Of a stretch of DNA of 64,000 bases, positions 39,785-51,478 are shown one piece after another; position 1 is the stretch's first letter, and each line of letters begins with the position of its first letter. The position numbers were made by a program, and so were the translations under genes. The stretch is from Pseudomonas sp. MH9.2 (lineage in GTDB: Bacteria; Pseudomonadota; Gammaproteobacteria; Pseudomonadales; Pseudomonadaceae): contig NZ_CP133784.1 of assembly GCF_034353875.1 (NCBI RefSeq), positions 3,128,501 through 3,192,500 of the forward strand. Direction: 5' to 3'. The notes under the pieces were generated by a model. It was given only the letters and a program-made list of their open reading frames with translations. It made no database searches and had not been told where the DNA came from.

Positions 39785-40255
39785 TTAAATTTCAGCAGCC
39801 AGTTTATTAACCAGCTCCGCGTGCGCGTTTTGATCGATTGTGGCACCCAGGATCTTCTCGGCACCGTTGACTGCCAGGCTGCCCAATTGGGCGCGTAGCG
39901 CGTCTTTGACGCCGTTCAGTTCCTGCTCGATCTCGGTCCGAGCCTGAGCCTTCACACGGTCAGCTTCGACAACAGCCTGTTCACGGGCTTCATCGATAAT
40001 CTGATTACCGCGTTTCTTTGCTTGCTCAATGATTTCAGCTGCCTGAGCTTTAGCATCGCGCAGTTGCTGACCCACTTTATCTTGGGCCAACTCCAGGTCA
40101 CGAGTTGCTCGGCTAGCAGCGTCCAATCCATCCGCGATCTTCTTCTGACGTTCGTGCAAAGCCGCGATGACCGGAGGCCATACGAACTTCATGCAGAACA
40201 GTACAAAAATGAAGAACGCAACGGACTGGCCAATCAGGGTTGCATTAATGTTCAC
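39785..40255 (-). CDS. atpF: ATP synthase F0 b subunit
   Basis: 156 residues beginning [20 protein letters not shown], one membrane helix followed by a long charged coiled coil. Peripheral stalk of F0. Confidence 0.97.
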   Translation of the reverse strand: MNINATLIGQSVAFFIFVLFCMKFVWPPVIAALHERQKKIADGLDAASRATRDLELAQDKVGQQLRDAKAQAAEIIEQAKKRGNQIIDEAREQAVVEADRVKAQARTEIEQELNGVKDALRAQLGSLAVNGAEKILGATIDQNAHAELVNKLAAEI

Positions 40256-40313
40256 GCCAACACCTCGCTCGTTCGTTGTCCATCACACTTGCTCAACTCG
40301 AAAAACCGAGTAA

Positions 40314-40586
<273 letters not shown>

Positions 40587-40704
40587 TTACGTCGTATTGG
40601 TTAGGTTTTTAGATTAAAGCGGTAAAGCAAAATCGTTTTTACAGCAGCCCTTCCGGGCACCCTCTCACCAACGCAAGAGGGTCATCAGACACGCCAGGCG
40701 AGTC

Positions 40705-42034
<1,330 letters not shown>

Positions 42035-42144
42035 TAACTTGGCATCATTTGTGCCGACAAAATGCGCGCAGAGTATAGGGGCGCTTTACCCCCTATTCAA
42101 CTGTTAGGTAGTGATTTCCGACTACACGCTACAAAGCAATTGTT

Positions 42145-43026
42145 TCAGCGAATGTGAGCAAGGACACCCTGCAACTCATCCAGTGAATTATAGCGAATCA
42201 CTAACTGTCCTTTTCCCTTCTGACCGTGGCGAATCTGCACCGCAGAGCCTAGGCGCTCGGCCAGGCGCTGTTCCAGGCGACTAATATCGGGGTCGGATTT
42301 GACCGGTTCAGAGGACCCGGCAGAGGCTGGTTTGCCACTCAACCACTGGCGAACCAATGCTTCAGTCTGGCGCACAGTAAGGCCGCGTGCGACAACATGT
42401 CGCGCCCCTTCAACCTGCTGTTCTTCGGGCAAACCGAGCAATGCACGCGCATGGCCCATTTCCAGGTCGCCGTGGGACAGCATGGTTTTGATGACTTCAG
42501 GCAAAGAAATCAAACGCAGCAGGTTGGCCACAGTAACGCGCGACTTACCCACCGCATCCGCGACTTGCTGCTGAGTTAGTTGGAATTCCTGCTGGAGACG
42601 CTGTAAAGCGACCGCCTCCTCGACAGGATTGAGGTCTTCGCGCTGAATGTTCTCGATCAATGCCATGGCGATAGCCGTTTCATCGGGCACATCGCGGACC
42701 ATGGCTGGAATAGTTTCCAGCCCTGCCTGCTGGGCGGCACGCCAGCGACGTTCACCTGCAATGATTTCAAAGCGCTTGTCGGCAATCGGACGCACCACGA
42801 TTGGCTGCATGACGCCTTGGGCTTTGATCGACAGAGCAAGCTCTTCAAGCGCCTGGGGGTCCATGTCGCGGCGTGGCTGGTATTTACCGCGCTGGATCAG
42901 GTCCAGTGGCAAATGCTGCAGTTCACGTTGATCGGCCTGAACAGCCTGTTCTTCCAGCGCACTGACGGTCGGACTGCTTAGGAGCGCGTCCAGCCCACGT
43001 CCGAGACCTCGTTTCTTAACGGCCAT
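42145..43026 (-). CDS. parB: Chromosome partitioning protein ParB
   Basis: 293 residues: MAVKKRGLGRGLDALL at the start (interaction with ParA), the CTPase/ParB N-domain with GERRWRAAQQAGLETIPAMV and ENIQREDLNPVEEA, the HTH LTQQQVADAVGKSRVTVANL, and a C-terminal dimer domain. It loads at parS and spreads. Perfect parS sites are in recF, 11.5-13 kb away, on the other side of oriC. Confidence 0.97.
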   Translation of the reverse strand: MAVKKRGLGRGLDALLSSPTVSALEEQAVQADQRELQHLPLDLIQRGKYQPRRDMDPQALEELALSIKAQGVMQPIVVRPIADKRFEIIAGERRWRAAQQAGLETIPAMVRDVPDETAIAMALIENIQREDLNPVEEAVALQRLQQEFQLTQQQVADAVGKSRVTVANLLRLISLPEVIKTMLSHGDLEMGHARALLGLPEEQQVEGARHVVARGLTVRQTEALVRQWLSGKPASAGSSEPVKSDPDISRLEQRLAERLGSAVQIRHGQKGKGQLVIRYNSLDELQGVLAHIR

Positions 43027-43035
43027 GCGGATTCC

Positions 43036-43827
43036 TTAATTTGCCTGAGCGGTGCGCGAGTTGCGACGTTGACGGCGAACCATCTCACCAGCCAAGGCAA
43101 GGTAGGCCAAGGCGCCACGCGATGTTTTGTCATACGTCAGCGCCGGCATGCCAAAACTCGGTGCTTCAGCCAGACGGATATTACGTGGGATGACCGTGTC
43201 GTAGAGCTGTTCCCCGAAATGCTCTTTGAGCTGATCGGAAACATCGTTGATCAAACTCAGTCGCGGGTCGTACATGGTGCGCAGCAAGCCTTCGATCTTT
43301 AGCTGCGGGTTGAGCAGCTCGGCGATGCGCTTGATGTTATCCACAAGGTCGCTCAGCCCTTCGAGCGCAAAGTACTCACACTGCATGGGGATAATGACCC
43401 CGTCAGCGGCAACCAGAGCGTTCAAGGTAAGCATCGACAACGACGGAGGACAGTCGATGAGGATGTAATCGTAATTCTCGCGAATAGGCGCCAGAGCGTT
43501 GCGCAGACGACTTTCCTTCAACTGCATGTCCAGCAGAACCACTTCGGCCGCCGTCAGATCACGGTTGGCTGGCAGCAACTGATACCCGCCGTGTTCGGAG
43601 AACTGCATGGCCTGGGCCAGATCGCATTCGCCGATCAGTAGGTCATAAACCGAATACTCAAGCGCGTGTTTATCCACACCGCTGCCCATCGTGGCGTTGC
43701 CCTGCGGGTCGAGATCGATCAACAACACACGGCGCTTGGTCGCGACCAGTGACGCTGCGAGGTTGATACAGGTGGTGGTTTTACCCACACCACCTTTTTG
43801 GTTCGCTATCGCGAATACCTTAGCCAT
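43036..43827 (-). CDS. parA: Chromosome partitioning ATPase ParA (Soj)
   Basis: 263 residues from the ATG at 43827 (MAKVFAIANQKGGVGKTTTC), deviant Walker A KGGVGKTT, then LLIDLDPQGNATMG and YILIDCPPSLSML. The open frame reaches 43845, but the conserved start is here. It moves ParB-parS complexes and places origins. parB follows by 9 bases. Confidence 0.97.
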   Translation of the reverse strand: MAKVFAIANQKGGVGKTTTCINLAASLVATKRRVLLIDLDPQGNATMGSGVDKHALEYSVYDLLIGECDLAQAMQFSEHGGYQLLPANRDLTAAEVVLLDMQLKESRLRNALAPIRENYDYILIDCPPSLSMLTLNALVAADGVIIPMQCEYFALEGLSDLVDNIKRIAELLNPQLKIEGLLRTMYDPRLSLINDVSDQLKEHFGEQLYDTVIPRNIRLAEAPSFGMPALTYDKTSRGALAYLALAGEMVRRQRRNSRTAQAN

Positions 43828-43845
43828 TCTTGCTTGTGTTCCCAA

Positions 43846-44490
43846 TCATGCCGTGCGGCGCAGTATCAGCAGATGACGTTGGCCCTGGCAACCTGGAACG
43901 GTCAAGGCTTGTGCGCTATCGAGGTGAAAATCTGTCGGCAATGCTACCAGCTCATCGGCGGGATGCAGCCCTTTCATCGCCAACCATCGCGTATCCGTGT
44001 CGCCCAGGTGCCGGGTCCACTCAGTAAAGTCTTCCAGACTGCTGAACGCTCGGGAAACGATTCCGGTGAAGGGTAGCTCAGGTTTGAACGCTTCCACACG
44101 GCTGTGGATAACTTCCAGGTTATCCAGCTTCAGCTCGAGTTTCACTTGAGTCAAAAAACGGGTTTTTTTGCCGTTGCTGTCGAGCACTGTGACTTTCATT
44201 TCAGGAAATAGGATCGCCAACGGAATACCGGGCATTCCGCCACCGCTGCCTACATCAAGCCAGCGATCGCCGGCGATGAAGGGCACTACGCTGAGGCTGT
44301 CGAGCAAATGCCGCGAGACCATTTCATCCGGGTCGCGTACAGCCGTGAGGTTGTAAGCCTTGTTCCACTTGATCAACAGCGCCAGATAAGCCAGTAACTG
44401 GCTGTGTTGGCTGTCGCTCAAGTCGACACCGAGTTGCTGGGTACCTCGGGATAACTCTTCGGCATGTTGCGGGGTGACCATAGAACTCAA
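43846..44490 (-). CDS. rsmG: 16S rRNA (guanine527-N7)-methyltransferase RsmG
   Basis: 214 residues from a TTG at 44490, which overlaps the mnmG stop (TTGA). The ATG at 44481 is the alternative. SAM-binding motif [20 protein letters not shown], and [20 protein letters not shown] upstream. Formerly gidB. It methylates G527 of 16S rRNA. Confidence 0.96.
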   Translation of the reverse strand: MSSMVTPQHAEELSRGTQQLGVDLSDSQHSQLLAYLALLIKWNKAYNLTAVRDPDEMVSRHLLDSLSVVPFIAGDRWLDVGSGGGMPGIPLAILFPEMKVTVLDSNGKKTRFLTQVKLELKLDNLEVIHSRVEAFKPELPFTGIVSRAFSSLEDFTEWTRHLGDTDTRWLAMKGLHPADELVALPTDFHLDSAQALTVPGCQGQRHLLILRRTA

Positions 44491-46379
44491 GCGCTTTGCT
44501 CCAACTGACGGCCCGCGCCGCGTTTTTTCAAATGGATCATCAACAGCGAGATCGCCGCCGGGGTGACGCCAGGAATCCGCGAGGCCTGCCCGAGGGTCTC
44601 CGGACGAGTTATCCCCAGCTTGCTCTGGATTTCCTTCGACAGGCCGGAAATACCAACGTAGTCGATGTCTTCTGGCAATTTGGTGTCTTCGCTGGCGCGC
44701 AGCCGGGCGATTTCGTCCTGCTGACGGTCGATATAACCGGCGTATTTGGTCTTGATTTCAACCTGCTCGGCGACCTGTGGATCGCTACACCCATCACCGG
44801 TAATCGCTACCAGACTGGCGTAATCGATTTCCGGACGTGTCAGCAGGTTGAGCAAATTGTATTCGTGGGTCAGCGGCGTGCCGAAATGCGCGGAGATAGC
44901 ATCTCCCTGCTCAGTGCCGGGACGTACCCACGTGCTTTTCAGGCGCTGTTCTTCCAGCTCGATGCTTTCACGTTTGGTGCAGAAAGCCGCCCAACGCGCA
45001 TCGTCGACCAGTCCCAGCTCACGGCCTTTCTCGGTCAGGCGCAAGTCAGCGTTGTCTTCACGCAGGATCAACCGGTATTCGGCTCGAGACGTGAACATCC
45101 GATAGGGTTCTTGCGTTCCCAAGGTAATCAGGTCGTCGACCAGTACACCGATGTACGCCTCGTCGCGCCGCGGGCACCAGCTGTCTTTGCCTTGGGCGCG
45201 GAGTGCGGCATTGGCACCCGCAAGCAAACCTTGGGCAGCGGCTTCTTCGTAGCCTGTCGTACCGTTGATCTGCCCTGCGAAAAACAGGCCGCCAATTACT
45301 TTCGTTTCCAGACTGTATTTCAAATCACGAGGATCGAAATAATCGTATTCGATGGCGTAGCCAGGACGAACGATATGGGCGTTTTCCATCCCGCGAATAG
45401 ACCGCACGATCTGCAACTGAACATCGAAAGGCAGTGAAGTGGAGATGCCGTTCGGATAGAGCTCGTGGGTGGTCAGTCCTTCGGGTTCGATGAAGACCTG
45501 ATGACTTTCCTTGTCGGCAAAGCGGTGAATCTTATCTTCAATCGATGGGCAATAACGTGGACCAATACCCTCGATCACCCCGGAATACATGGGCGAGCGA
45601 TCAAGGTTGGCCGCGATGATTTCATGCGTCCGGGCGTTGGTATGGGTGATCCAGCAGCTGACTTGCGCAGGATGCTGCTCTTTGGACCCCATGAACGACA
45701 TGACGGGAATAGGCGTATCGCCTGGTTGCTCGGTCATCACCGAGAAATCCACCGAACGGCCATCGATGCGTGGCGGCGTACCGGTTTTCAAGCGACCTAC
45801 CCGTAACGGTAACTCACGTAACCGTTGAGCCAAGGCAATTGATGGCGGATCGCCCGCACGCCCACCGGAATAGTTCTGCATCCCGATGTGGATAAGTCCA
45901 CCGAGAAAGGTCCCTGTCGTCAAAACAACCGAGTCGGCCAGGAAACGCAGACCCATCTGTGTCACTACACCGTGAACTTGATCTTGTTCAACGATCAGGT
46001 CATCGCAGGCTTGCTGAAATATCCACAGGTTGGGCTGATTCTCGAGGATTTCGCGAACAGCCGCCTTGTACAGCACGCGGTCGGCTTGAGCGCGAGTAGC
46101 GCGAACGGCTGGACCTTTACGGCTGTTCAACACACGGAACTGGATGCCGCCTTTGTCGGTGGCAATCGCCATGGCGCCGCCAAGGGCATCGATTTCCTTG
46201 ACCAAGTGGCTTTTGCCGATGCCGCCAATTGCGGGGTTGCAGCTCATCTGGCCGAGGGTTTCCACGTTGTGCGTGAGCAGCAGGGTTTTGGCACCCATGC
46301 GTGCCGACGCCAGTGCGGCCTCGGTACCGGCATGACCGCCGCCGATGACGATCACTTCAAAACGGGAAGGGAATTGCAC
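44487..46379 (-). CDS. mnmG: tRNA uridine 5-carboxymethylaminomethyl synthesis protein MnmG
   Basis: About 630 residues starting from GTG at 46379 or 46382 ([20 protein letters not shown]), preceded by GAGG. The open frame to 46475 is not expected to be coding. FAD-binding motif [14 protein letters not shown] and [20 protein letters not shown]. With MnmE it modifies the wobble uridine of several tRNAs. Formerly gidA, transcribed toward rsmG. Confidence 0.96.
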   Translation of the reverse strand: MQFPSRFEVIVIGGGHAGTEAALASARMGAKTLLLTHNVETLGQMSCNPAIGGIGKSHLVKEIDALGGAMAIATDKGGIQFRVLNSRKGPAVRATRAQADRVLYKAAVREILENQPNLWIFQQACDDLIVEQDQVHGVVTQMGLRFLADSVVLTTGTFLGGLIHIGMQNYSGGRAGDPPSIALAQRLRELPLRVGRLKTGTPPRIDGRSVDFSVMTEQPGDTPIPVMSFMGSKEQHPAQVSCWITHTNARTHEIIAANLDRSPMYSGVIEGIGPRYCPSIEDKIHRFADKESHQVFIEPEGLTTHELYPNGISTSLPFDVQLQIVRSIRGMENAHIVRPGYAIEYDYFDPRDLKYSLETKVIGGLFFAGQINGTTGYEEAAAQGLLAGANAALRAQGKDSWCPRRDEAYIGVLVDDLITLGTQEPYRMFTSRAEYRLILREDNADLRLTEKGRELGLVDDARWAAFCTKRESIELEEQRLKSTWVRPGTEQGDAISAHFGTPLTHEYNLLNLLTRPEIDYASLVAITGDGCSDPQVAEQVEIKTKYAGYIDRQQDEIARLRASEDTKLPEDIDYVGISGLSKEIQSKLGITRPETLGQASRIPGVTPAAISLLMIHLKKRGAGRQLEQSA

Positions 46380-46479
46380 CACGCACCTCGTGCCTGCTCT
46401 TGAGAAATAGGAATGGGAAATCAGGGCAGTCGGCAAGTATAGGGACTTCCCCCCCACGAAGGAACCTTCGTGCACAAAA

Positions 46480-46800
46480 TTTAACCAGCTGTGGATGACT
46501 GGCAGATATAGAAATTAAAAAGAAAGAAATTTATAAATCTTTGTTTTTATGTTTATTTCTACTGAGCTACATTTCTGTGGATAAAATCTTACAGGCCTTT
46601 ATATTCAATATGTACAGCGATTCAAAAGTCTGTGGTCATGTGCCTGTGAGGCCCTTGGATAAGTGGTTTAAGCCTGTGGATTAAACAGGTACTTGTCCAC
46701 AGGGCGCTTTATCCTCTGTTTTTAGGCCTACTTATCAACCGAGCTGAGGGGCAGTTATTCACAGGGCTTAATCCACAAAAAAGCAGGCTGCTTGTTAAAA
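46480..46800. other. Second origin-like region between mnmG and mnmE
   Basis: A non-coding stretch with an AT-rich block (46506-46560) and DnaA-box-like sequences: TGTGGATAA at 46576-46584 (perfect), TGTGGATGA 46490, TGTGGATTA 46675, TTGTCCACA 46693, TTATTCACA 46755 and TAATCCACA 46769. The block 46506-46617 parallels oriC 51069-51181 at the same spacing: ATATAGAAAT, CTGTGGATAA, then TATTCAATATGTACAG against AAATCAATGTGTACAG. It looks like a copy of part of the origin. Confidence 0.65.
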
Positions 46801-46959
46801 AAAAGGTACAGGTAGGCAACCGAGGCCAGAGTATTTCTGTTCAGTTGGATAAATGAGCGGCGGGGTTGGTTGTTGGAACGGGCTTGCCAGCGATCCTTTG
46901 ATGCGTGGTGTCAGTACACAGCTATCGCGGGCAAGCGCATTCCTGTGAAGCAGGGAGTG
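46801..46959. other. Remaining gap before the mnmE stop
   Basis: No gene or clear signal seen. Confidence 0.3.
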
Positions 46960-48330
46960 TTATTTACCGATACAGAAACTGGAAAAAATTCGCCCCAGCA
47001 GGTCGTCTGAGCTGAAAGCGCCAGTAATCTCGCCCAGGGCCTGTTGTGCCTGACGCAAATCTTCAGCGAGGAGCTCACCGGCACCGGCAAGGGTCAATTG
47101 AGCACGGCCGTGCTCAAGCGACGTGCTGGCATGACGTAATGCTTCCAGATGTCGCCTGCGAGCGCTGAAGCTGCTTTCAGAGGTTTGCTCGTAGCCCATG
47201 CACTCTTTTAAATGGTTGCGCAGCAGTTCCAGACCTTCACCAGCGGCCATTGCGCTCAGGCTGATCGTCACGTGGCCATCGATGTTGCGCTCCAGGATGA
47301 CGGGATCACCGCTCAAGTCAGCTTTGTTACGAATCAGCGTGACCTTCGCCGGATCTGGCCGCTGTTCAAGAAACTCAGGCCATAAGGCAAACGGGTCATT
47401 CGCTTCAGGTGCAGTCGCATCCACGACCAGCAAGACCCTATCAGCCTCACCAATCGCCTTTAACGCCCGTTCCACGCCAATTTTCTCGACCTTGTCGTCG
47501 GTATCACGCAACCCGGCTGTATCGACCACATGCAACGGCATGCCATCGATGTGGATATGTTCGCGCAAGATATCCCGGGTAGTTCCCGCTATCTCGGTAA
47601 CAATGGCTGCTTCTCTGCCGGCCAACGCGTTCAACAAGCTCGATTTGCCAGCGTTGGGTCTGCCCGCAATAACGACCGTCATGCCGTCACGCAGCAGCGC
47701 ACCTTGCCCGGCCTCACGCAAGACTGTGGATAACTCTTCGCGCACCGAATCGAGCATGCTCAACACATGGCCATCGGCAAGAAAGTCGATTTCCTCTTCG
47801 GGGAAGTCGATAGCAGCCTCGACATAGATCCGCAGATTGATCAGTTTTTCCGTCAAGTTATCCACACGCCGGGAAAAGGCGCCTTGCAAAGAACGCAGCG
47901 CATTACGTGCCGCTTGAGCGGAACTGGCTTCGATCAAGTCTGCTATCGCTTCAGCCTGCGCCAGATCGAGCTTGTCATTGAGAAACGCGCGTTCGCTGAA
48001 TTCCCCAGGTCGAGCTAGCCGGCTGCCCAATTGCAGGCAGCGCTGCAGCAACATATCCAGCACGATGGGACCGCCGTGTCCCTGAAGTTCGAGCACGTCT
48101 TCGCCAGTGAATGAGTTCGGACCAGGAAAATACAGAGCAATGCCTTCATCGATCACCTGCCCCGTCTCATCGCTGAACGGGCCGTAATGGGCATAACGCG
48201 GTGTTGGCTCACGACCGATGATTGCTTGCGCTGCACTGCTTGCCAATGGGCCCGATATGCGCACGATGCCCACACCACCTCGGCCTTGGGCGGTTGCAAT
48301 CGCAGCTATGGTTTCACGAGGGACGTTCAT
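46960..48330 (-). CDS. mnmE: tRNA modification GTPase MnmE
   Basis: 456 residues from the ATG at 48330 ([20 protein letters not shown]). N-terminal folate-binding domain, then the G domain inserted in a helical domain: [32 protein letters not shown] and RNKADLSG. The last residues CIGK include the catalytic-type cysteine. Partner of MnmG. The frame is open to 48390, where it overlaps a terminator, so the longer start is unlikely. Confidence 0.97.
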   Translation of the reverse strand: MNVPRETIAAIATAQGRGGVGIVRISGPLASSAAQAIIGREPTPRYAHYGPFSDETGQVIDEGIALYFPGPNSFTGEDVLELQGHGGPIVLDMLLQRCLQLGSRLARPGEFSERAFLNDKLDLAQAEAIADLIEASSAQAARNALRSLQGAFSRRVDNLTEKLINLRIYVEAAIDFPEEEIDFLADGHVLSMLDSVREELSTVLREAGQGALLRDGMTVVIAGRPNAGKSSLLNALAGREAAIVTEIAGTTRDILREHIHIDGMPLHVVDTAGLRDTDDKVEKIGVERALKAIGEADRVLLVVDATAPEANDPFALWPEFLEQRPDPAKVTLIRNKADLSGDPVILERNIDGHVTISLSAMAAGEGLELLRNHLKECMGYEQTSESSFSARRRHLEALRHASTSLEHGRAQLTLAGAGELLAEDLRQAQQALGEITGAFSSDDLLGRIFSSFCIGK

Positions 48331-48362
48331 GGCCAGGCTCTCTAGGCAAATAGCGGATAGCA

Positions 48363-48383
48363 AAACGCCCCACGAGGGGGCGC
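48363..48383 (-). terminator. Intrinsic terminator between yidC and mnmE
   Basis: On the minus strand CGCCCC and GGGGCG pair around a 5-base loop, followed by TTTT. It would end the rpmH-rnpA-yidD-yidC transcript before mnmE. Confidence 0.7.
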
Positions 48384-48409
48384 TTTGCATGACTTACTAA
48401 CAGGTTAGA

Positions 48410-50092
48410 TCAAGCTTCCGCTTTCTTGGTAGCGGCTTCGATCTTACGTGTGATGTACCACTGCTGCGAGATCGACAGGCAGTTGTTGACTACCCAGTAC
48501 AGCACTAGACCTGCAGGGAACCAGAGGAAGAAGAAGGTGAAGATGATTGGCATCAGCTTCATTACTTTTGCTTGCATCGGGTCCGGCGGAGTCGGGTTCA
48601 GACGCTGCTGGATAAACATCGTCGCGCCCATGACGATAGGCAGGATGAAGAATGGATCCTTGATCGAAAGGTCAGTGATCCAAAGCATGAATGGAGCCTG
48701 ACGCATTTCCACGCTTTCCAGGAGAACCCAGTACAGCGAGAGGAAGACCGGCATTTGCACAAGAATCGGCAAGCAACCACCCAACGGGTTGATCTTCTCT
48801 TTCTTGTACAGCTCCATCATAGCTTGCGACATTTTCTGCCGGTCATCGCCATGCTGTTCTTTCAACGCCGCGAGTTTCGGTGCGACGGCACGCATGCGGG
48901 CCATGGATTTGTAGCTGGCTGCCGACAGAGGGAAGAAAATCCCTTTGATCAGCATGGTCAGCAGGATAATTGAGAAACCCCAGTTACTGACCAGGCTGTG
49001 GATATGTTGCAGCAGCCAGAAGATCGGTTGGGCAATGAACCAGAGAATGCCGTAATCGACAGTCAGTTCCAGACCTGGGGATAACTCTTTGAGCACCGCT
49101 TGGCTTTTTGGACCCGCGTACAGAGTGGCACTGGTTTGAGCGGTTGCACCGCTAGCAACGGTCAAAACAGGGCCAGTGAAGCCGATGATGTAGTTGCCTT
49201 GGCTGTCTTTACGCGTCTGCATGACATTGCTGTCGTTCTTGTTCGGAATCCAGGCAGTCACGAAGTAGTGCTGCAACCAGGCTACCCAGCCACCTTGAAC
49301 GGTTTCTTTTAGCGCGGCTTTGTCGATGTCTTTCATCGACACTTTTTTGTAGGGTTCAGCAGGTGTACCCAATGCGGCGCCCAAATAAGTCGCCGTACCG
49401 GTCGCGGTGGTCGAAGACGGATCGCCACTCGAGTCACGCTTGAGTTGTGCAAACAGATTACCAGCCCATGGCTGACCGCTCTGGTTGTCGATCAGGTAGG
49501 TGACACCCAGATCGTACAGGCCGCGCTTGAAGGTAAAGCGCTTGATGTAATTGACGCCGGCATCTGTGAACTTCAGGTCAACGACCAGTTCATTCTGACC
49601 ATCGGCCAGTTGATAAGTCTTTTGTACGCTGGTGTAAACAGGCCGACCTGATGCACGAGCATCCGGACCGTTGGTACCTGTCAGCCCGCTTTGTGCCAGA
49701 TAAGTCCGCTCGCCGCCGTTATCGAACAGCTGGAACGCAATCTCCGGATGGTCTTGGCGTCGTGGATAAAGGGGCAACCGCAACTGTGCGACATCACCAC
49801 CTACCGGGTCGATCTCCAGATTGAGCACATCCGTTTTTACCTGGATGAGATCTTTACTGATGGCGACTTGTGTTTCAGTCGGAGCAGCGGCGTCAGTGTT
49901 GGCGCTCGGAACATCGGCACTTGCAGAAGCATTCGAACCAGTCGCCGTATCCGGTATACCCGAAGCGGTGGTACTGGCAGCAACACTCTGAGTCGGCAGG
50001 GCAGCCTGACCATAGTCCTGGTTCCATTTCAGGACCCCGGCATAAGTCACGATTGCCAGGGCGACGATCAGGATCGTGCGTTTTATATCCAT
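48410..50092 (-). CDS. yidC: Membrane protein insertase YidC
   Basis: 560 residues beginning MDIKRTILIVALAIVTYAGV. A large periplasmic domain follows the first helix, then the conserved membrane core (WGFSIILLTMLIKGIFFPLS, MARMRAVAPKLAALKEQHGD, GGCLPILVQMPVFLSLYWVL). It inserts membrane proteins such as AtpE, with or without SecYEG. Confidence 0.97.
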   Translation of the reverse strand: MDIKRTILIVALAIVTYAGVLKWNQDYGQAALPTQSVAASTTASGIPDTATGSNASASADVPSANTDAAAPTETQVAISKDLIQVKTDVLNLEIDPVGGDVAQLRLPLYPRRQDHPEIAFQLFDNGGERTYLAQSGLTGTNGPDARASGRPVYTSVQKTYQLADGQNELVVDLKFTDAGVNYIKRFTFKRGLYDLGVTYLIDNQSGQPWAGNLFAQLKRDSSGDPSSTTATGTATYLGAALGTPAEPYKKVSMKDIDKAALKETVQGGWVAWLQHYFVTAWIPNKNDSNVMQTRKDSQGNYIIGFTGPVLTVASGATAQTSATLYAGPKSQAVLKELSPGLELTVDYGILWFIAQPIFWLLQHIHSLVSNWGFSIILLTMLIKGIFFPLSAASYKSMARMRAVAPKLAALKEQHGDDRQKMSQAMMELYKKEKINPLGGCLPILVQMPVFLSLYWVLLESVEMRQAPFMLWITDLSIKDPFFILPIVMGATMFIQQRLNPTPPDPMQAKVMKLMPIIFTFFFLWFPAGLVLYWVVNNCLSISQQWYITRKIEAATKKAEA

Positions 50093-50094
50093 GA

Positions 50095-50340
50095 TTACTC
50101 GGCCATCGAAGAGGAACGGGAGGTAGGAACGGGTGGAACCGGGTCAAAACCACCGGCATTCCACGGATGACAGCGACCTAAACGACGAAAGGCCAGCCAG
50201 CCACCGCGTAGAAGGCCATGATTTTCGATGGCTTCATACGCGTAGCAGGAACAACTGGGGTAGAAACGACAGTGGCTGGCCATTAGCGGGCTAATGGCAT
50301 AGCGATAGAACTGGATCGGAACGAGTGCCAGTTTACGCAT
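50095..50340 (-). CDS. yidD: Membrane protein insertion efficiency factor YidD
   Basis: 81 residues ([20 protein letters not shown]). [19 protein letters not shown] contains the conserved cysteines of the family. A small protein with an amphipathic helix, between rnpA and yidC, overlapping rnpA by 8 bases. Confidence 0.95.
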   Translation of the reverse strand: MRKLALVPIQFYRYAISPLMASHCRFYPSCSCYAYEAIENHGLLRGGWLAFRRLGRCHPWNAGGFDPVPPVPTSRSSSMAE

Positions 50341-50737
50341 CTGGACTGTCTACCCCTACAGTTTCGGTTTTAACTTCTGGAGCTGGTCGGCTGCGTGCCA
50401 AACGTTTCCAGAGTTTGCCGAAATGCTGAATCAATTCGGGGTTTTCTATCTCACCCAAACCTTTGCGCGCGACGATTACGATATCCCAGCCGACCAAATC
50501 ATCTTGGTGCAGGCGAAAGGACTCGCGCATTAGGCGTTTCAAGCGATTGCGCTCAACGGAGAGCTTTACGCTCTTCTTACCGATCACTAACCCCAAACGG
50601 GGGTGATCCAAGTCGTTGTTGCGCGCAAGGAGCAAGAGATTTTTCCCCGGAACCTTGCCGGTGGGGGAGTCAAAGACTGCCTTGAAGTGTCGGGGTGTCA
50701 GAAGACGCTTTTCCCGACTGAAGTCTCGACTCACCAC
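50333..50737 (-). CDS. rnpA: Ribonuclease P protein component
   Basis: 134 residues from the GTG at 50737 ([20 protein letters not shown]). The frame is open back to 50830, across rpmH, which is a shadow. The RNR motif [17 protein letters not shown] is clear. It helps RNase P RNA process tRNA 5' ends. The gene begins 14 bases downstream of the rpmH stop. Confidence 0.95.
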   Translation of the reverse strand: MVSRDFSREKRLLTPRHFKAVFDSPTGKVPGKNLLLLARNNDLDHPRLGLVIGKKSVKLSVERNRLKRLMRESFRLHQDDLVGWDIVIVARKGLGEIENPELIQHFGKLWKRLARSRPAPEVKTETVGVDSPDA

Positions 50738-50750
50738 CTGTGCCGAGTTA

Positions 50751-50885
50751 TCAAACTGCCAAACGCTTACGGCCCTTGGCGCGACGACGCGACAGGACTG
50801 CACGACCGTTTTTGGTGGCCATGCGAGCACGGAAACCGTGAGTGCGAGCGCGCTTGATGGTGCTGGGTTGGAAAGTACGTTTCAT
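50751..50885 (-). CDS. rpmH: 50S ribosomal protein L34
   Basis: 44 residues: [20 protein letters not shown] then [20 protein letters not shown] and RLAV, with the stop at 50751-50753. It starts at 50885 and is the first gene of the leftward origin operon. Confidence 0.97.
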
Positions 50886-51053
50886 GGCGTGTTACCTGGT
50901 TCGTCCACAACGGGCCGGAATGGCCCCCGTTTTAAGAGACCGGGGATTCTAGAGAAAGCAAGCCTCTAGGTCAATTTCCAACCAGCGTTTCCTTCATTTA
51001 CTTCTCAACAGCCTTTTTCTCAGGCGTGCCGTTTTTGTCTGAGAAACCAGGAC

Positions 51054-51420
51054 CTACCCTGTGATCAAATATAGAAATAAAGAAGGAAAGTATTTAAAGC
51101 TCTTTTGTAATGCTTATAAAAGCTAGGGAAGGCATCTTCTGTGGATAACCGCCTCTAGCCCTTTAAAATCAATGTGTACAGAGGATGATAATACGGTTGA
51201 GAAACGGTGCTCTACCTGTGCTGCACTGTCGGATAAGCTGTGCATGGAATGGCCTCTTATCCACAGGCAGGTTATCCACAGAGTTCAGACCTGACTTATG
51301 CAATGGGCTGAAGCACGCTTATCCACAGAGCTTATGCGCACGCCGTTGGTCGCGTAATTTCTGGATAAGGCCTTGATTCATCGTGATCTCAGAGCAACCT
51401 ACATGTGGATAAGTCGGGCG
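51054..51420. other. oriC: Chromosomal replication origin oriC
   Basis: The interval between rpmH and dnaA has five perfect DnaA boxes (TTATCCACA or inverse): 51140-51148, 51257-51265, 51272-51280, 51319-51327 and 51404-51412. An AT-rich unwinding-type block at 51060-51120 precedes the first box. This is the usual position of Pseudomonas oriC. Confidence 0.92.
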
Positions 51421-51478
51421 CTGATCGTTACAATGGCGGCTGTTTTTGCCTCACCGGCTTTCAACTTAGGGGATATCC

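Noticed and set aside
50616-50969. 117-residue plus-strand frame over rpmH and rnpA
   Set aside because: Complement of two well-established genes.
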